The notes: generated by a model from the sequence alone, not told the origin. Numbered from the stretch's first letter, positions 23,231 through 37,323 are shown. The stretch: DNA of 64,000 bases from Rotaria sordida (GCA_905250125.1 CAJNOL010000776.1:1-64000), one strand, 5' to 3'. Numbers and translations: made by a program.

Positions 23231-25049
23231 ATATCAAATATGAATTCGTTTTCTTTTTGTGTAGTTTTTTTTATTAGTATCAATTTTATTCTTGCTAAAT
23301 ATTTTATTCTCGCACATTGTATAATGTATTAAAGTACTTTATAACTTATAAAACCTTTTTTTTTCTTTATTTGTGAACAATCCAACTCAAAAGAAAGAGT
23401 TGCAGATACAGAAAGAACCAATAACCTTGAAAAATAAATTAAAATCGACAAAAGCTAGTACAAATTTTAGAATGAAATTAATTTCTTATGAAATTCGAGA
23501 TAAATATCTCAATAGACTGGACTTGACTGTTTCAATATTGCGATGGATCGAATCTTGAATAGAATAATAAAATTTTCCAAAGATGTTGCATATTTCTATT
23601 AAACTTTGTTTTTTCAAAAATCCTATGTGATTCTTCTGTTGGCTAAAACATTCCGACAATGAACAGCAAATACGTAGAACAACACTAAGGAAAAGGTAAA
23701 ATCGTAATCGTCTTAAAAGACTTTCTTTAGATTGAAGAACGTGTCTTTGTCTAGTTTTTCTCGTTCATCAATTACTTCTTCTAATTCTAATTCTATTCGT
23801 ACCGAATTTTCTTGATCATCAATTTTTAATAATACTTTTTCTTCAACTACCAGTTCTAGTTCAGCATTACATACAAAATAGTATACATCTGAACGGATCA
23901 AATTTATTTTGAAACAATGACCATTGACATGTACTGTTATTAATAATAAAAAAGTAAAAAACATCTTTATGTTAGAAAGTTTTTTAGATTTTCCAATTGA
24001 TAATGCAGAAAACAATGGTGAATTTAAAAGAATTAAAGGTTTGTTTATATATCAACTACTGGTACACGAAATATGCTTGCTCATTCATATATTAAAAATT
24101 TATTCAATGCAATTAGATGATTGGTCCATGGGCAGAGTCTGTCGAGTTCAAAACCTTCGGATCGGAACCCGGTTTATTAGAGGTTCACAGAAAAACTTCA
24201 GAGTCGAATTCGCCAGGCTATACCCAAAGGTTGATAACCTATTGGCCAACTTTTGTCGGCCCAGCCCAACCCATTGAGACCTCTACTTCGAAATATATAA
24301 ATAGTCATATGTTGTACTAAAAACTCATAAATTATTTGAGATATTGTCTTGAAAAAAAAGATCGAAACCATGATTTGTTTTTATACGGAATTTATTAACC
24401 TTTTAATGCAGAACCAAATATTAGCAACACCGCACTGTGCATAATACTATTATAAGAAAGCTCACAAAAAGTTCTCTGTTTTTTAGTTTAACGAATAACA
24501 GAATAATAAACAATAAATAAATATATATATACATGTAGCGAGAGCACGCCAAAAGTTTTTTCGTTCGGATCTCGTAAAAGTCATAGTTTCAATCTGATTA
24601 TTCTATTATAACACATAAACAGATTCAGGGTTGTGTACAAAATTGCAGCCTTTCAGGTCTTATGAATCGTTATATTTTCTCATTTCTTTTAGAGTAGTCA
24701 CATACCATTTTTTGATCTGAATTTGGACTCTCTCAGTACGAATCAGACTCCACAAAGTGTTCCATTTTTGACTGACAAATAGAAAGCGTCAGTTCACTCG
24801 AAACTCTCGTGAAACAGGCTAGTTTTATTGTATATTGGATTTTCTCATTGCTATAAAAACTTATGTTTTCTTGTGAAATCATTGTGCGAAATTGTTCTCG
24901 TGAGTCTAAATTCAGATCGAAAAATGATATGTGACTACTCGGAAAGAAATGAGAAAATATAACCATTCATAAGGCTTGAAAGACTAAAATTTATGGCTTT
25001 TAGAAGACCCGAGCAAAAATACTTTTGAAGTCCTCCGTGTATATTAGTT
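23231..25049. other. Intergenic region between convergent genes
   Basis: It contains a possible small secreted-protein ORF (annotated separately). A less AT-rich block at about 24115-24285 contains CCTTCGGATCGGAACCCGG and GGCCCAGCCCAACCC and looks inserted; its origin is unknown. The rest is featureless AT-rich DNA. Confidence 0.5.
23713..23964 (-). CDS. Possible small secreted acidic protein
   Basis: An 83-codon frame starting at the ATG 23964-23962. It begins MFFTFLLLITVHVNG, which has the form of a signal peptide (no basic n-region, strong hydrophobic core, small residues at the end). The rest is acidic (ELELVVEEK, IELELEEVIDE), contains two Cys, and uses the A/T-ending codons of the real genes nearby. 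No family is recognised, no introns were seen, and the frame stays open upstream of the ATG. It may be a chance ORF. Confidence 0.25.
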   Translation of the reverse strand: MFFTFLLLITVHVNGHCFKINLIRSDVYYFVCNAELELVVEEKVLLKIDDQENSVRIELELEEVIDEREKLDKDTFFNLKKVF

Positions 25050-27752
25050 TCAATGAATAATTGAATTTCCACACATTTTATATCTTTCAACATTGTTTAA
25101 CTCTGTTGTTTTATTTGTTGTTGATGTTTGTGATGTAAAAATACTTCCATCATTTTTATCTGTTAATATTGTTGAAGTATTATTATTATTATTATTATTC
25201 CCATTATCATTAATATGAATAGTAGGTATTGATGCTTTTGAAAAATTTGATACTGGTGGACAATTTTGATCATTAATTAAACATTGATAATTATCATCAG
25301 CATCACGAAATGATGTTTCATTTAATTCATCGCCACCATCAACTGATGATAACGTTGTTGATTCAGATAATACTTGTTTATTATATAATTGATCTAAATG
25401 TACGAGACTCATACTACGTGTATGTGTTTTTTCTATTGGCTGTGTTATTGTTGTTGTTGTCATCATTTCAACTGTTGGTAGATCATTTGTAGTATTTGTC
25501 ATTTGTTCTTTAATTGGAATTATAGTATTTGAACTATCTTTTCGATTATTCATTACATATTCACTGGAAATACCCAATAAAATTGTTCCAACAGCAATTT
25601 TTGATGCTAATAGACTTTTTAAAAAGAAAATATTATTTAAAAATAAATAATAATAATAATAATATATATTTTACCATAAAAATGTTAATAGAACATTAAT
25701 TATTGCTAGAGTTGTTTTAACATTAATTGTTTGAAAGAGTACACCAAAAACTAGACAAGCAAATGGTAATGGAATAAATCCTAATCGACGACTAAGTAAA
25801 TCTGTATAATCCGATAGAGCCTTGAAGAATGAAAAAAAAACAAAAGATGACATTTCAAAATTATTATCATATAAAATTAATAAAAGAACTAAACATACAA
25901 TATCTTGTTTTGTTTTAACCATATCATGAGCTAAACTTAATATATATTCTCGATAAACTTCTGATGAAAGTTCATTAAATTTTAAAATAAATCCATGTTT
26001 AACCCAATCAACAAAAAATTCAACAACAAAAACAACAACAATAAAATCAATTAATGGCAAAAATTGACTCATATCCCAATTAAATTGATCAAGATTACGT
26101 ACACAAACAACAAATAATAAAATAACATAATGAAAACGTTCACGACAATCACTACATGATAATTGAAATAAATTATTTCGATCAAATTTTTTAAATACAC
26201 TATGTTTTAATTCAATAAACTATTAAATATTAAGTAAAAAAAAAAAACAAATATTATTTGTATTAATCAATATTTAAAATTATAACTTACATTATTTGTT
26301 AACATTATAATTAACAACATTCTATTTTGTGAATTAAATGCAACATTCAATGTAATAGCTTGAAGAAGAACAAGTATTGCATGAATTACTAGAAATAAAT
26401 CATAAACAGATATGTTCTATAGTCTTATATTACTTTTTTTATAATAAATCTAAGAAAAATATAAATGTTGAAAATTTAATTTCAAATTTTATATTAAAAC
26501 TATTTTATATCAAATGACCTTATTTATCATTCATCAAGTATCTCCTACTAGTGTCAATGTTCTACGCTACATTTATTAATATATTACTTACTACAATAAA
26601 CAATAGCTACAATAAGCCATAGAAATAATTTTTTGGCACTATGTTTACGACGTGGTTCAGTTGCTGTCCAATAAACAGCATCGAGTGTATCTTGACCGAA
26701 TGAAGATAATAAACGATCACATACCTTGATATTTCATAATTCAATTAAGGTTATTTATTTTTTTTAAGTTAAATTTTAGTACATACTTCGAGCATATTGA
26801 AAAACATATAAAGTTTAATAGCTGCTTGAGCACGAACTACATGATATACAACTGATATATCCATAAAACACATAGGTACAGCACAACCAAAAAGAACAAG
26901 TCCTTTAACAATATCGATAATTTGTGCTGGTTCAAATAAACGATTACTAAATAAATAAAACAATTAAAATAAAAAAAATCAAATACATAATCACTTCTTT
27001 TCTATTTACGGTTTTGAAGTTCGTAATCGACATAATGTACCAATTGCTTGTATAAGAGCAAGTGTAATACGTATCGGTAAAAAAGTCCATACATATAAAA
27101 ATGTATCCAAACATTGACAAAATCCATATAGCATAAACTGAAATCAATAAAAAATAACTACAATGTAATTTCTTTTTTTTCATACGACAAAAAAAGATAG
27201 TAAATGATTCGTCAGTGTTCTACAGATATAAATTACCCACCTGTATAATAACAAAAAAAAATAATACTATTGATTATTTCTAAAAGAAAAGTATAATATA
27301 AAAAAAAAACAAAAATGAAAAATTATATTCTCATCGAAATTTTGTATCCTTATTCGAGTGTAGCTGTAAATAGTTGTTCACTTCATCTATTTCAGTTGTT
27401 CCTCGAGGATTGAAATATATTTTTGCGAAAAATATGTAAACTTAATTTTTCAATATTGAAAAAAAATTAAGTTAAATAAATTTATTTTTCGCTTGAAATT
27501 CAATATTTTAATTTACCTTTTCAAGACTTGATGACATTAAAAGAAAATTATAGATTCTTTCTCGTTTTTCTAAATATTTTTGTTCTTCACATTCAAGCAT
27601 ATAATCACGTGTAAATTCTGCTTGAATAAAACGCCAAAAAGAAAACGGAGCTACAAGACAAAAGAAAAACAGAGAAAATTTCTTTTTTTATTTAACAAAA
27701 AACAAAACCAATTCCACATACATCGTTGATTATTCGACATTGTTTCAGACAT
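25050..27752 (-). CDS. TAPT1: TAPT1-like multi-pass membrane protein
   Basis: Nine exons: 27752-27722, 27650-27517, 27137-27010, 26946-26787, 26724-26592, 26388-26291, 26219-25899, 25820-25675, 25614-25050; all phases agree, giving 571 residues (human TAPT1 about 567). Conserved blocks in order: QAEFTRDYMLECEEQKY, the first membrane segment with CLDTFLYVWTFLPIR, FEPAQIIDIVKG, FNMLEVCDRLLSSFGQD then AVYWTATEPRRK, ITLNVAFNSQ, FKKFDRNNLFQLSC, and SRRLGFIPLPFA. The Ser/Thr/Asn-rich C-terminal tail ends YKMCGNSIIH, like the human end. In vertebrates TAPT1 acts in axial skeletal patterning and cilia; the yeast relative is EMP65. An acceptor-like AATCTTAG lies 11 nt before the ATG. It is divergent from the glutamine-rich gene, 188 nt between ATGs. 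Confidence 0.92.
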
Positions 27753-27940
27753 GATATTAATCGCTAAGATTATATACAAATAACAACTGTTATGTAAAGT
27801 GCGCCCTCATTTAGCATATCGTTGTGCAACGTAATTGGTGGAATAATTTCTCGAATCACAAGGTTGATCTATTCTTTGTGTGTCAAACGAAAGGAAAAGA
27901 AAAGCAAACAATCAGATTAGTGTTTAAGAAAATTATTTCT
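27753..27940. promoter_or_regulatory. Compact bidirectional promoter, TAPT1 / glutamine-rich gene
   Basis: Only 188 nt separate the two divergent start codons, so both promoters must overlap unless leaders are spliced from further away. It contains an acceptor-like site for TAPT1 on the minus strand. No TATA box in a convincing position was found. Confidence 0.5.
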
Positions 27941-30900
27941 ATGATGTTTGGAAATGTTGTTCCATTGACAACAGTCAATGCTGCACAAGTATTACCTGGT
28001 ACTGTTCTACAAACTGGAAATATTTTACCAACAACTACAGTTGGAAATAATGATGTAGTTATTATACAAGATACAACAAATCAAGCTGAATTAATAAATC
28101 AATTACAAAATCATATTAATGAAAATCAACAAATTCTGATAATTACAGATGATCAAGGACAAGATCAATGTAAATTTCATTTTATTTAGATTTTCTTAGT
28201 TAAAAAAAAAATTTGTTTTTTTGTTCTTAATCATTTCAGATATTATCATTGATAAAGATCAAGATATTAATGCACTTTTACAAGATGGTAAGTTATTTTT
28301 AAAATATGTCAGTTCAAAAATGATGATGATTTTAAACAAGAACGGATAGATGAAATTTTTTATGAATAAAACTCAACACACAACTACTCAACTGATTTGA
28401 ACTGACTAAATTGTTTAGATATAAATATAAACTTAATCAATTATATTCGTTTGTTAAATTATTAGTCTAAAATGTACTTTTTACAATTCAAATGAGGAGA
28501 TCTCTAAGCATATTTCGATAGAATCAGTACAGAGATTTCATGATTGTTTTCTCGATACTTCGATTTTTCTTTTTTTGTAAATAATTATTTTGACATTTTA
28601 TATTGTTAAGTCTACTGATGAGAAAGTGTTATTATATTCAGTTATAATATGTAAGAGATCAACGTCTTTTACTTCATCTTTAAATATCTATTTAAGTTCG
28701 TATTAAAAAATCATTCAAGAAAATCTTCATAGATCTTCTCATTTGAACGGAATTCAACTTTGCAAAATAATCACCATATAAATTGAAGATTCATGTTCTT
28801 ACTATTTATTGAATTTCTTCTATTGTGTACAAAATTTTATTTCAATGAGAATATAAATCGTCAGTCGACAATTTTGTTTTAGGTTCTCTATTTAATCATT
28901 ATACAGAACAACAACAATTCGCTCAAATATCTACTGGTTTACAACAACAAATTTTACAAATAGCATCAATGCCAACAATTCAAACAGCACATACTTCATC
29001 TGTTATATCAACACCTGTACCAATACAACCAAAACCAACACCAAAACCAATAGCACCTGCTACAATGAATCCATCACTTATACCACATAAACAATCATTT
29101 CAAAGCAAAGTAAAATAAATTTAAATTCTATTTATTAATTTTAATAAATATATATTTTAGGTTAATGCAAATGCATTTCATATTCAAAATGTTGAAGAAT
29201 CAATTCAACGTGTTACAGCTCCACCACCAAAACGAAAACCAAGTAAAATCTTTTTTCTCTATAAGATAAAAAGAAAAGACAAAACAATTCTTTATCAACT
29301 TTGTATTTTAGTTGAAATTCGTTATGATCCAAAAGATAATTCTTTTCATAATGCATTTTTAAAATTTCTTGCCGGAGAAAAACCACCATCATTAGAAGCT
29401 ATAGCTAATGAACCAATTATACGTAAACCAAAAGATAATATTTATATTGGTGCTGTTAATGCTGGTATTATTCTTAATTCACTTGGACAACAAACTGGTA
29501 CAATGGGTTATCAAACATATATAGTTAATGATGAATCGCGTATGGAAGAAATAATGGTTATTGGACGACCATTATATGATGATACAAAAGGTGTTAAAAT
29601 AAATCCATTATTAAAAAATCTTCCAACAAATAATCAAACAACAAATTTTGTACCACAATCAATAACATTAACACCAAATTCACAACAACAAAATGATAAT
29701 CAACAACAACAACAACAACAACAATATATTAATACATTAACTGATTTATTTCGTAATGCACAAACTGTACCAAATATTCTTAATAATTCTGTAAGAATCA
29801 TTTGTTTTGTAGAACTTCCATATATTTTTGAAGAGAATAGTGAATGTAAGTTTTCTGGCTTCTTCTCATCACAGAATTTTAGCAATCGAGGACAACATAC
29901 TGTAGACAGCATTAACAAGAAGACTTAGACTGCACTGGGACATTGAAAAGTCTTCCTCGAAATTTGAATGGTTGGAATATATTTGCGAATGTTCTGAATA
30001 GTGCACTTTTTTATTTTTTCACAAATTTATATATTATAAGATTTTAAGGATGATGGATAGTGATTAGATATGTGCGAGACCAGTCTCAGTTACTGGGACA
30101 GGAAACCAAAAACTCAAACTTTATCGGAACTGAAATCCGAGACTATATCATATCCTTAACTCTATGACTTTTTAAGTGAAGTTTTTTGCACATCATGATA
30201 AATAAGACAACATAAATAAAAATCTGTATATACACAATCTTAATGAATAAACAAGTTCCAGTCATATACATGCCCATATAAAAAAAAATAAACAGTTTCA
30301 TCATTATGAACAATATAATGTGTCTTCGTCATCATCTTTAGACAATCGTCTTAGTTTCGTTTTTGAATATGATTGTCATAAATCCTTCTACCGTACATGT
30401 TTACCTGGAATAAATGATGAAGAAATAGTCTCTTCTGCTAATCTTTTCTGATTTGATTAACAAAATCCAGTTAAATAAGTCAAATTTTTATTTAAAAAAC
30501 ATGATTTTATCTATTTGTTTCAGTTGTTAATCATGTTCTTTCCTCAGTAACTGTTGCATCTGAGTACACATGTATGGAATCGGGAGTACTGTGAAAAAGC
30601 TGCCGAGACCAAAAAAGTTAGTTCTGCACATGTCTAATAGTGGTGCATTGATTTGCTACAGTTCTCATATATTTAACATAAAAAAGTTTAAACTTATCGA
30701 GATATATAGTAGTGCGTTGAGATCTGCTGTCGATAGAATAGATATGTACAACAGACTTATGTGTCAGTTGAATCAATAATTAGAATAATAATAATGTTAA
30801 ATTAAGAAAAAAATAGAATACGAAAAAGAAGAGCAACAAGACATGGAAAATTTTCTGTTCAAAATACAGAAATAAATAAGGCGGATCGCTTCTCTGGTGA

Positions 30901-33900
30901 TCGATTATCGTTGGAAAGCAACTATAATGTCCAAGAGATTTTTCATTTTCCGTATTTTATATCAGTATAATGAGGTTAAAGAACACATTTGAGTTCCAAA
31001 TTTTAGCTCCAAAGGTACTACACTAACAAGCTTATTTTTTCATATTCTATTGAAAGTTTTCTTTGTTTTAGACAACAATTACATTACCTCAAGATATACT
31101 TAATCAATTAAGTGCTGGTACACTTACATTAACACAAACATCTAATGGAACTGATGCTATTGAGTCGGCAACAGCATCAGCAGCTGCAATACTTAGTCAA
31201 TTAAATGAAATGGTACAAGAACAACAACAACAACAACAACAACAAACTAATCAAAATACAATGAATTATATTTCTAATGAATTACTTTCTACAACTAATT
31301 CAAATAGAATACAAAGTGAAAAGGTAAATTTTTTTTTTTCATATCTGTATCATTATGTTTATTATTTTTTTATATAGGCAACAACAGATGCACTGTTACT
31401 TGCAGCATTGTCTAAAACAAATAATACAAGTATAGACAAAAATTTGCTTCTTTTTAAAAAAGAAATTCTTTAATTTAGATAAATCTCATGAAATTCATCA
31501 ACCATCATTGACAACAATTCAATCGGATAATACAAAGTAAAACGATTTTGTTGTTTCTTTTTTATTATGTTAGACATCATTGTTGATTCTTTAGTTCATC
31601 TTCAACGGCTACTACTACTGCTTTATACGATAGTAAGCATGAACAATTACAATTAGCAAATGCTGCTCTTCAGCAACAAGTAATTGGTGAACATTCTCAA
31701 TCAACAACATCTACTGATAAGCATCAACAAGAAACATCAGTATCTACAGCAATGAATCAATCGATTGCAACAACTACCGAAGGAAATCAGTTTGCAGATG
31801 GAGGTAAAAAAAGAAATTTGTTTCTATTTATAAAAAAAATAATTTTAATCATAGAAATGGGACCTGAAATTCCATTTGAAATGGGTCAATTTTTATTATA
31901 TAAAGGACATTTTCTGAATTTACTTCATTTTCCAATTTGGAAAGTACATACAAAAACACTTTTACTTAAATATGATACTGTACTTGCTGATTCTGAAATA
32001 GCATGGGAAGCAACAGATGAAGTAAGAAAAAATATATTTCTTTTTCTATCGAAACTACATTCTTCTTATCTAATTATTATAGGGAATGTTTTATACGAAT
32101 GTTTATGAAGATTATGTTCCACTTAAATGTGAACTTAAAGGTTTACATAATAATCAAGAAGTTGTTCGTATTATCAATGAATCACATCCAATTAAACTTA
32201 AGTAGGATAAATATTTTAAATCACGAGAAAAAAAAACTTAGAAACGCAGAATTTTTTGACTTTTTTCCTTAATAGTAAACTCTAGAACAAATCAGATAAA
32301 AGATCTTATTAACTGAAATAATTTCCTGTTAGGAAAAGCACTTGACAATATTAATAGTAAAATTTTTCCTTTTTTCGTAAACAACAAAGTTGTCGAACAC
32401 ATAAATGCGCAGAATAGACCAAGTATTAGTGAATTTAAAAAAGTAATTAGTCTTCACGGCAGACGACATTAGAACTCATGCAGGTCATGCAAAACATCTC
32501 GAGGGCATTGACACTGTCAGGAAATGATATCTAATTTTTCGCTAGTTAATGTATTACTAAACACAAAACCAGAATCAAAGATTTTTTTCTGACCGGAATC
32601 CAAAAAACGATTAACCCTGCTCATCTCCACTTTTAGACCTATCGCACAATGGTTGTCGTTTGCTGAAGATAGGTCATGAATAACTTGTTTTGTTCAGAAA
32701 TATTTTCTCTATGAAATAAACTTGTTTGCAAAATATTTTTGATAGAATCCAAAAAATTGGTGTTGTTTCTCCAGAGGCCTTTCACATAAACCTGTTAATG
32801 TGAATTTCGCAAGTACTTCTCTTGATAAGAAATTGTTTCAACTAATTAAATTTTTTCTCCGATTGGTTCTAACTGTTACTGTTAAGAAAATATGTCAAAA
32901 ATATTGCGTTAGTAAATTTTTTCCATCTACCGAATTTAATATTAATTTAATAATTATACAGAATTCATGGTCATATGAGTTCAGTACGTATTCAACATGA
33001 TGTTTATGCTCAAGTACTTGTTAATCATGTTTATGATGCTGATGTATTACCAAGAATTAAAGCCAATACTGGTTAGAGGTTTTTTTCTTTTTATCAAATC
33101 AAAAAAAAAATTACCTTTCAGATGAATATGCAACATATATTCGATTGATCGATGAAATTCTTGAACAACGTTATAATTATGTTATTCAATCAAGACGTAC
33201 AATAGAAACATTTCCTGTAAGTTTATTTGAAAATTAATTTTTGTAAAAAAAAAAATTCTATTTTGTTTTTTTTGAATAGTGTGCAGTTGCTAAATATCCA
33301 TTACTTGATATTATAGCTCAACCTCAACGACAATTACATTGTCAAGTAAATTTTATTTTATTTGAATATATTTTTTTTTTTCTAAATAATTTTCTTTATT
33401 TTAGGTTACAGAAGATAAATCACAATCAGTTTCACATACATTACGTTTTCATGGTAATCAATATGATGTTGATACATTAAAAGCAAGTGAAACACCATTA
33501 CAAATATTAGTAAGAAAAATAATATATTTTAATAATTCATTTTCTTTAGATAAAAAGAAAAATATATTTATTTATTCTTTTTTTTAGGAAATCTTTGTTT
33601 GTGAAAATATTGCTATTTTAGCTCAAACAGCTCATCAACTTAAACATCATGTTTATCATATGTTTTGTCATGCACAACAAAAAGTAAAAGATAAAATTAT
33701 CTTAATTTAAATAAATTCTTTTATTTAGGTTGCTGAATTACAAGCATTAAATCCAACAGCCGATGCAACAGAATTAATTAGTGCTATATGTGGTGATACA
33801 ACATGGTTACAAGAAGTAATATTTCTCATTTATATTCAAATAATTTTATTTATTTTTATTATTGTTTTCATCTAGTTATTCGATCGATTTGATTCGATAA

Positions 33901-33950
33901 TGCAACAAGCTGATACATATATTTTTTCAAATGTTGATATAGCTTGGTAG
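27941..33950 (+). CDS. Glutamine-rich protein with conserved C-terminal region, family unidentified
   Basis: Eighteen exons: 27941-28169, 28240-28287, 28883-29109, 29161-29242, 29312-29790, 31072-31323, 31378-31429, 31479-31536, 31595-31803, 31855-32021, 32083-32201, 32962-33071, 33122-33216, 33280-33345, 33405-33510, 33588-33683, 33729-33815, 33876-33950; about 851 residues. The N-terminal half is Gln/Thr/Ser-rich with polyglutamine runs (near 29700 and 31215), a style common in nuclear co-regulators. A conserved-looking segment, FHNAFLKFLAGEKPPSLEAI, lies in exon 5. The last third is a compact non-repetitive domain. I could not place the family; a QSER1/PRR12-type chromatin protein is a guess only. 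Exon 15 has one base too many in an A5 run at about 33479-33483; downstream sequence reads well only in the shifted frame. Confidence 0.75.
29791..31071 (+). other. Long intron 5 of the glutamine-rich gene
   Basis: 1.28 kb, against 50-90 nt for most introns of this gene (intron 2 and intron 11 are also long, about 0.6 and 0.76 kb). Nothing coding was recognised. A short passage near 30080 (cgagaccagtctcagttactgg) is less AT-rich than its surroundings. Confidence 0.5.
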
Positions 33951-36705
33951 AAAAATAGATGAATTACTATAGTTTAGCACTAGTCATGGTTTCCTCGTAA
34001 ATATACAAGAACATATTCAGTTTTTTCTTTTTCTTTTTTTTTTTGTATTCAATTTTTGTTTTGTATACGTCATGTATTGTAACTATTTCAAAATTGTTCT
34101 AAACAGATATTTGCTCATTTATTTGGAGCATTTTTGTTATTGTATAAACTTGAAAAAATGTTTTCATAATACATATGTGCCGCTATGAAACTTTTTTTAA
34201 AGAAGCTTGTTAAGAGAAAAGATAAATTGAACTATAATTTATTGTCTTCATTTTTCAAGCAAATTGATTGATGTGATGATTTTGGCTTACAGAACAAAAG
34301 ACTCTGATTAGATCATGCAATGTAATAAATTAACAGATTATATATATAGTCTGATACGATGACAATTATCAATAACACAGTACTATTTACAATTTGATTA
34401 TTGAAAAAAAAACTCCTGGTTTCTTCTGATTGTAAAACGCGAAATATATTCAATAAGATCTGTTACAATGTAAAATTTCAAAAATGAATATTCGACAAAG
34501 ACTATTGATGATAGATTAACATCTTGTCACTCATTATGCGGATGATAATAATCAAAAAAATATAGAATTAATTAGAAAGGACAAAGAAGAGTATATAAGT
34601 CTTTAATTTTGATCATTTATTCTTAAAATTATGTTATAAGATTTATATAGTTTTAAAGCGTTTAAGCTGACGAGTCGAATGATTTATAAATGTTGCTGAA
34701 AAGTCTTAAATTAGAAATACTTACGCAACTTGCAAATCTAGCCAAAATCATAGTCATGTCTTCTCAGTGTATACTAAGAGTGAACACTCTACTTCTGACA
34801 TACAGATAGATGCCAATAAACTCATTCATATTGAAATGAATAGAATATGATAAGGGCTGTATTTTGAGAAGCAGATATAACGTAAATGATCTTGTATTGA
34901 GTCAACAATGAATGGACCGAACAAGCTCGACAAATCAAAACCTATCTACAAGATGTTCCAAAAAGATGTATACATTTTGGAAAACTACAAGTTTTATAGT
35001 CGAGCATCGAAATCTGTTGACACATGTTTGCTCAAACTTTTGATTATGTGGCATAATAGAGCTAAGAAAGCTTTATTATTTGATATATTCAACAGTTCAG
35101 ATGAAAATCTATTGATGTATTTCGGGACTCGACTGCATGAGTTTTGATTTTTCAAAATATCTACATCTTTGCGAGATATCCTGTATTTCAGATCACTAAT
35201 TCATCTTGAAATCCTGATATCTTAAAAAGTAAAGAAGCTTGGGAGGTCAAACATTTTGTGCTAGTAGAGTCGATGATACGCTACAAGAATATATTCAATT
35301 TGTTTGAGAAAAAGATTGGCAGCAGTCTTACGTATAAAGTCATTTTGCTGGGATAGAAAAAACAGTCTTCTTTCATCAATACTCTTGCCAATATCCACCG
35401 CATTCACTAGGTTTTTTTTTCGATTATGTGTGTTGTTTTTTTATTTGTGACGCTGTTGAGCGCTTACAATAAAAGTCAAAGAAGAATACAGAGACCATAA
35501 TGTTAATCACGTTATCATCAACACATGACTGTAAAAAAATAGACAAGTAATGACTAAGAATGAACTACATTCATCTGAAAGCTATAGAAGGAGAAAGAAA
35601 AAAATAGAGGTAAATGAGTTTAAAACAAAAGAAAGAAAGTAAGCGTTTGTGCTATAAGTTATTGTTATCATTGAATTATTTATTTTTAATCCATCTTTAA
35701 TTCTTTAAATTCCTCTATCGGCATTCACTATTGTCATATTCAAACAGAAGATATATTTGGAATTAGCATGAAAAACTGATGAAATTTGTATATCTTCTAA
35801 AACTTGTTGAGACCATTTATTTTTGTCTACAATATTCTGCTTGTCTCATTCAGCGCTAATCGAAAAAAAAACAAAAAACCACTCAAAAAGCAGTTTTCAT
35901 TGCATAGTCATATTTGTTTTTACGATTTAGACGCATTATTGAATTTTGAAAAGTTTTTTTCCCAGGGCTAGAATGATTTTTTCAGTGTATCATTTTGTAT
36001 CTGACCCTGAAGGAAATCAGAGGAACACTTCAAACGAAAATAAATGGTCGTACAAATATTTAGAAGACATAAATTCCATCAGTTCCTCGTACTTATTTGG
36101 AATATGTCATTCGTTTGAGTATAAGAATAGTGAATGCTTCAGATATTGCAAAGAATATTGGTCAAATGAGCCTGATTTTTCTAATCCCCAAGACTCACGA
36201 ACTCGAACGTTTCAAAACTGAAAAAGTTTTGTAACATTATCTGATAAAAAAAAAAAACCTACTCCACATTGAAGACTGATATGCTCTCTTCTTTAAATAG
36301 ATAAGACATTAAATCTTTTATTTAGTTAAAGAATTGTAAACCATCTAAATATAAATCGAATCTGTTGTTAGTTAAACTTCATTCAAATAATAATGAATTT
36401 CGTATTATAATGAAATATCAAAGTAACATTTTTTGTTTAGTAATAATATTTTTAAAATTATTCTGTAACTTACAATAATAAAAATAAATAATTAAAGTTC
36501 ATGACTTTTGCAAATATGAATATTGAAAAAATTTATTTCAAAAATGATATATATATATAAAATTTTGATTATAATCTTGAATTGAGATTTTGATTTTTTT
36601 TTTAGTATATATAACATATGATTAAATAGTGTTTCATAAATAACTATGATAATTACTCATTAGGCTTTCTTTTATATTCAAAACTTAAATATGTTTTGTT
36701 TATTA
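33951..36705. other. Gap between convergent genes
   Basis: 2.75 kb between the stop codons of the glutamine-rich gene and the EF-hand gene. It is AT-rich, and the few ORFs of 60-90 codons (for example 34908-35147 and 35946-36221) resemble nothing known. No inverted repeat stood out. It presumably contains two 3' ends. Confidence 0.5.
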
Positions 36706-37323
36706 TTATAAATCAAATGGATCAGCAATTTTTCCTAATGCTGAATCATGTAAACATCCATTCACAAATTCTTCTTTTGTTAAAGCTTTATCGTAATTTA
36801 TATCAAATGATATCATGACTGTTTTTGCATATGTTTTTGCATCTTCTTCAGGTAAACCAACAATTTGACATATAATATGAAGAATTTTTTCTGCTTCTTT
36901 TTGTTTAATTTTATCATCTGCATTTATATCAAATACTTCAAATGCATATTCAAATTTTTCACAAGTTGTTCCTGTACTTGTTGCAATATAAGCAATTAAA
37001 AATTCACTAAAGTCAACTGTACCTAATTATATAAATAAATAAACTAATAAATAAATCCAAGTCTAAAATAATAAATATTTACCGGAACGGTCTTTATCAA
37101 ATGCTCGAAAAATATGATCTGTAATTTGTTCTAATTTTGGATTATTTTTTAATGTTGTATAATATAATTGAAATTGTCGTTTATTCATTCGATCTGTACC
37201 ATTACTTTCTTTATGAAATTCATCGTACCATTGACGAATTTCATTTTCAGTTTTACCACTTAATTTTACTAACACTTGTATATCTTTTGTAGTTAATGAA
37301 TGAGGTTTTTGTCTATTACCCAT
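36706..37323 (-). CDS. Neuronal calcium sensor (recoverin/NCS)-like EF-hand protein
   Basis: Calcium-binding signalling protein. Two exons (37323-37083 and 37022-36706, phase 1 junction) give 185 residues, typical of the NCS family (about 190). It starts MGNRQK; Gly2 is present but residue 6 is Lys rather than the usual Ser/Thr, so N-myristoylation is doubtful. EF1 is degenerate, as in the family. EF2 is DKDRSGTVDFSE (76-87), EF3 DINADDKIKQKE (112-123) and EF4 DINYDKALTKEE (154-165), all with acidic positions 1 and 12. The first helix pair carries RQWYDEFHKE, equivalent to the family's WY-F block. Which subfamily (NCS-1, hippocalcin, KChIP) is not clear. Confidence 0.85.

Noticed and set aside
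24115..24285. tRNA or tRNA-derived SINE in the GC-richer block
   Set aside because: Some B-box-like words occur, but no cloverleaf or paired A and B boxes could be drawn.
26725..26787. Extra TAPT1 exon reading through GTATGT
   Set aside because: Homology to TAPT1 across the junction requires the intron; the duplicate GTATGT at the start of the next exon is part of the coding sequence.
34908..35147. 79-codon ORF in the convergent gap
   Set aside because: No similarity or splice-linked neighbours.
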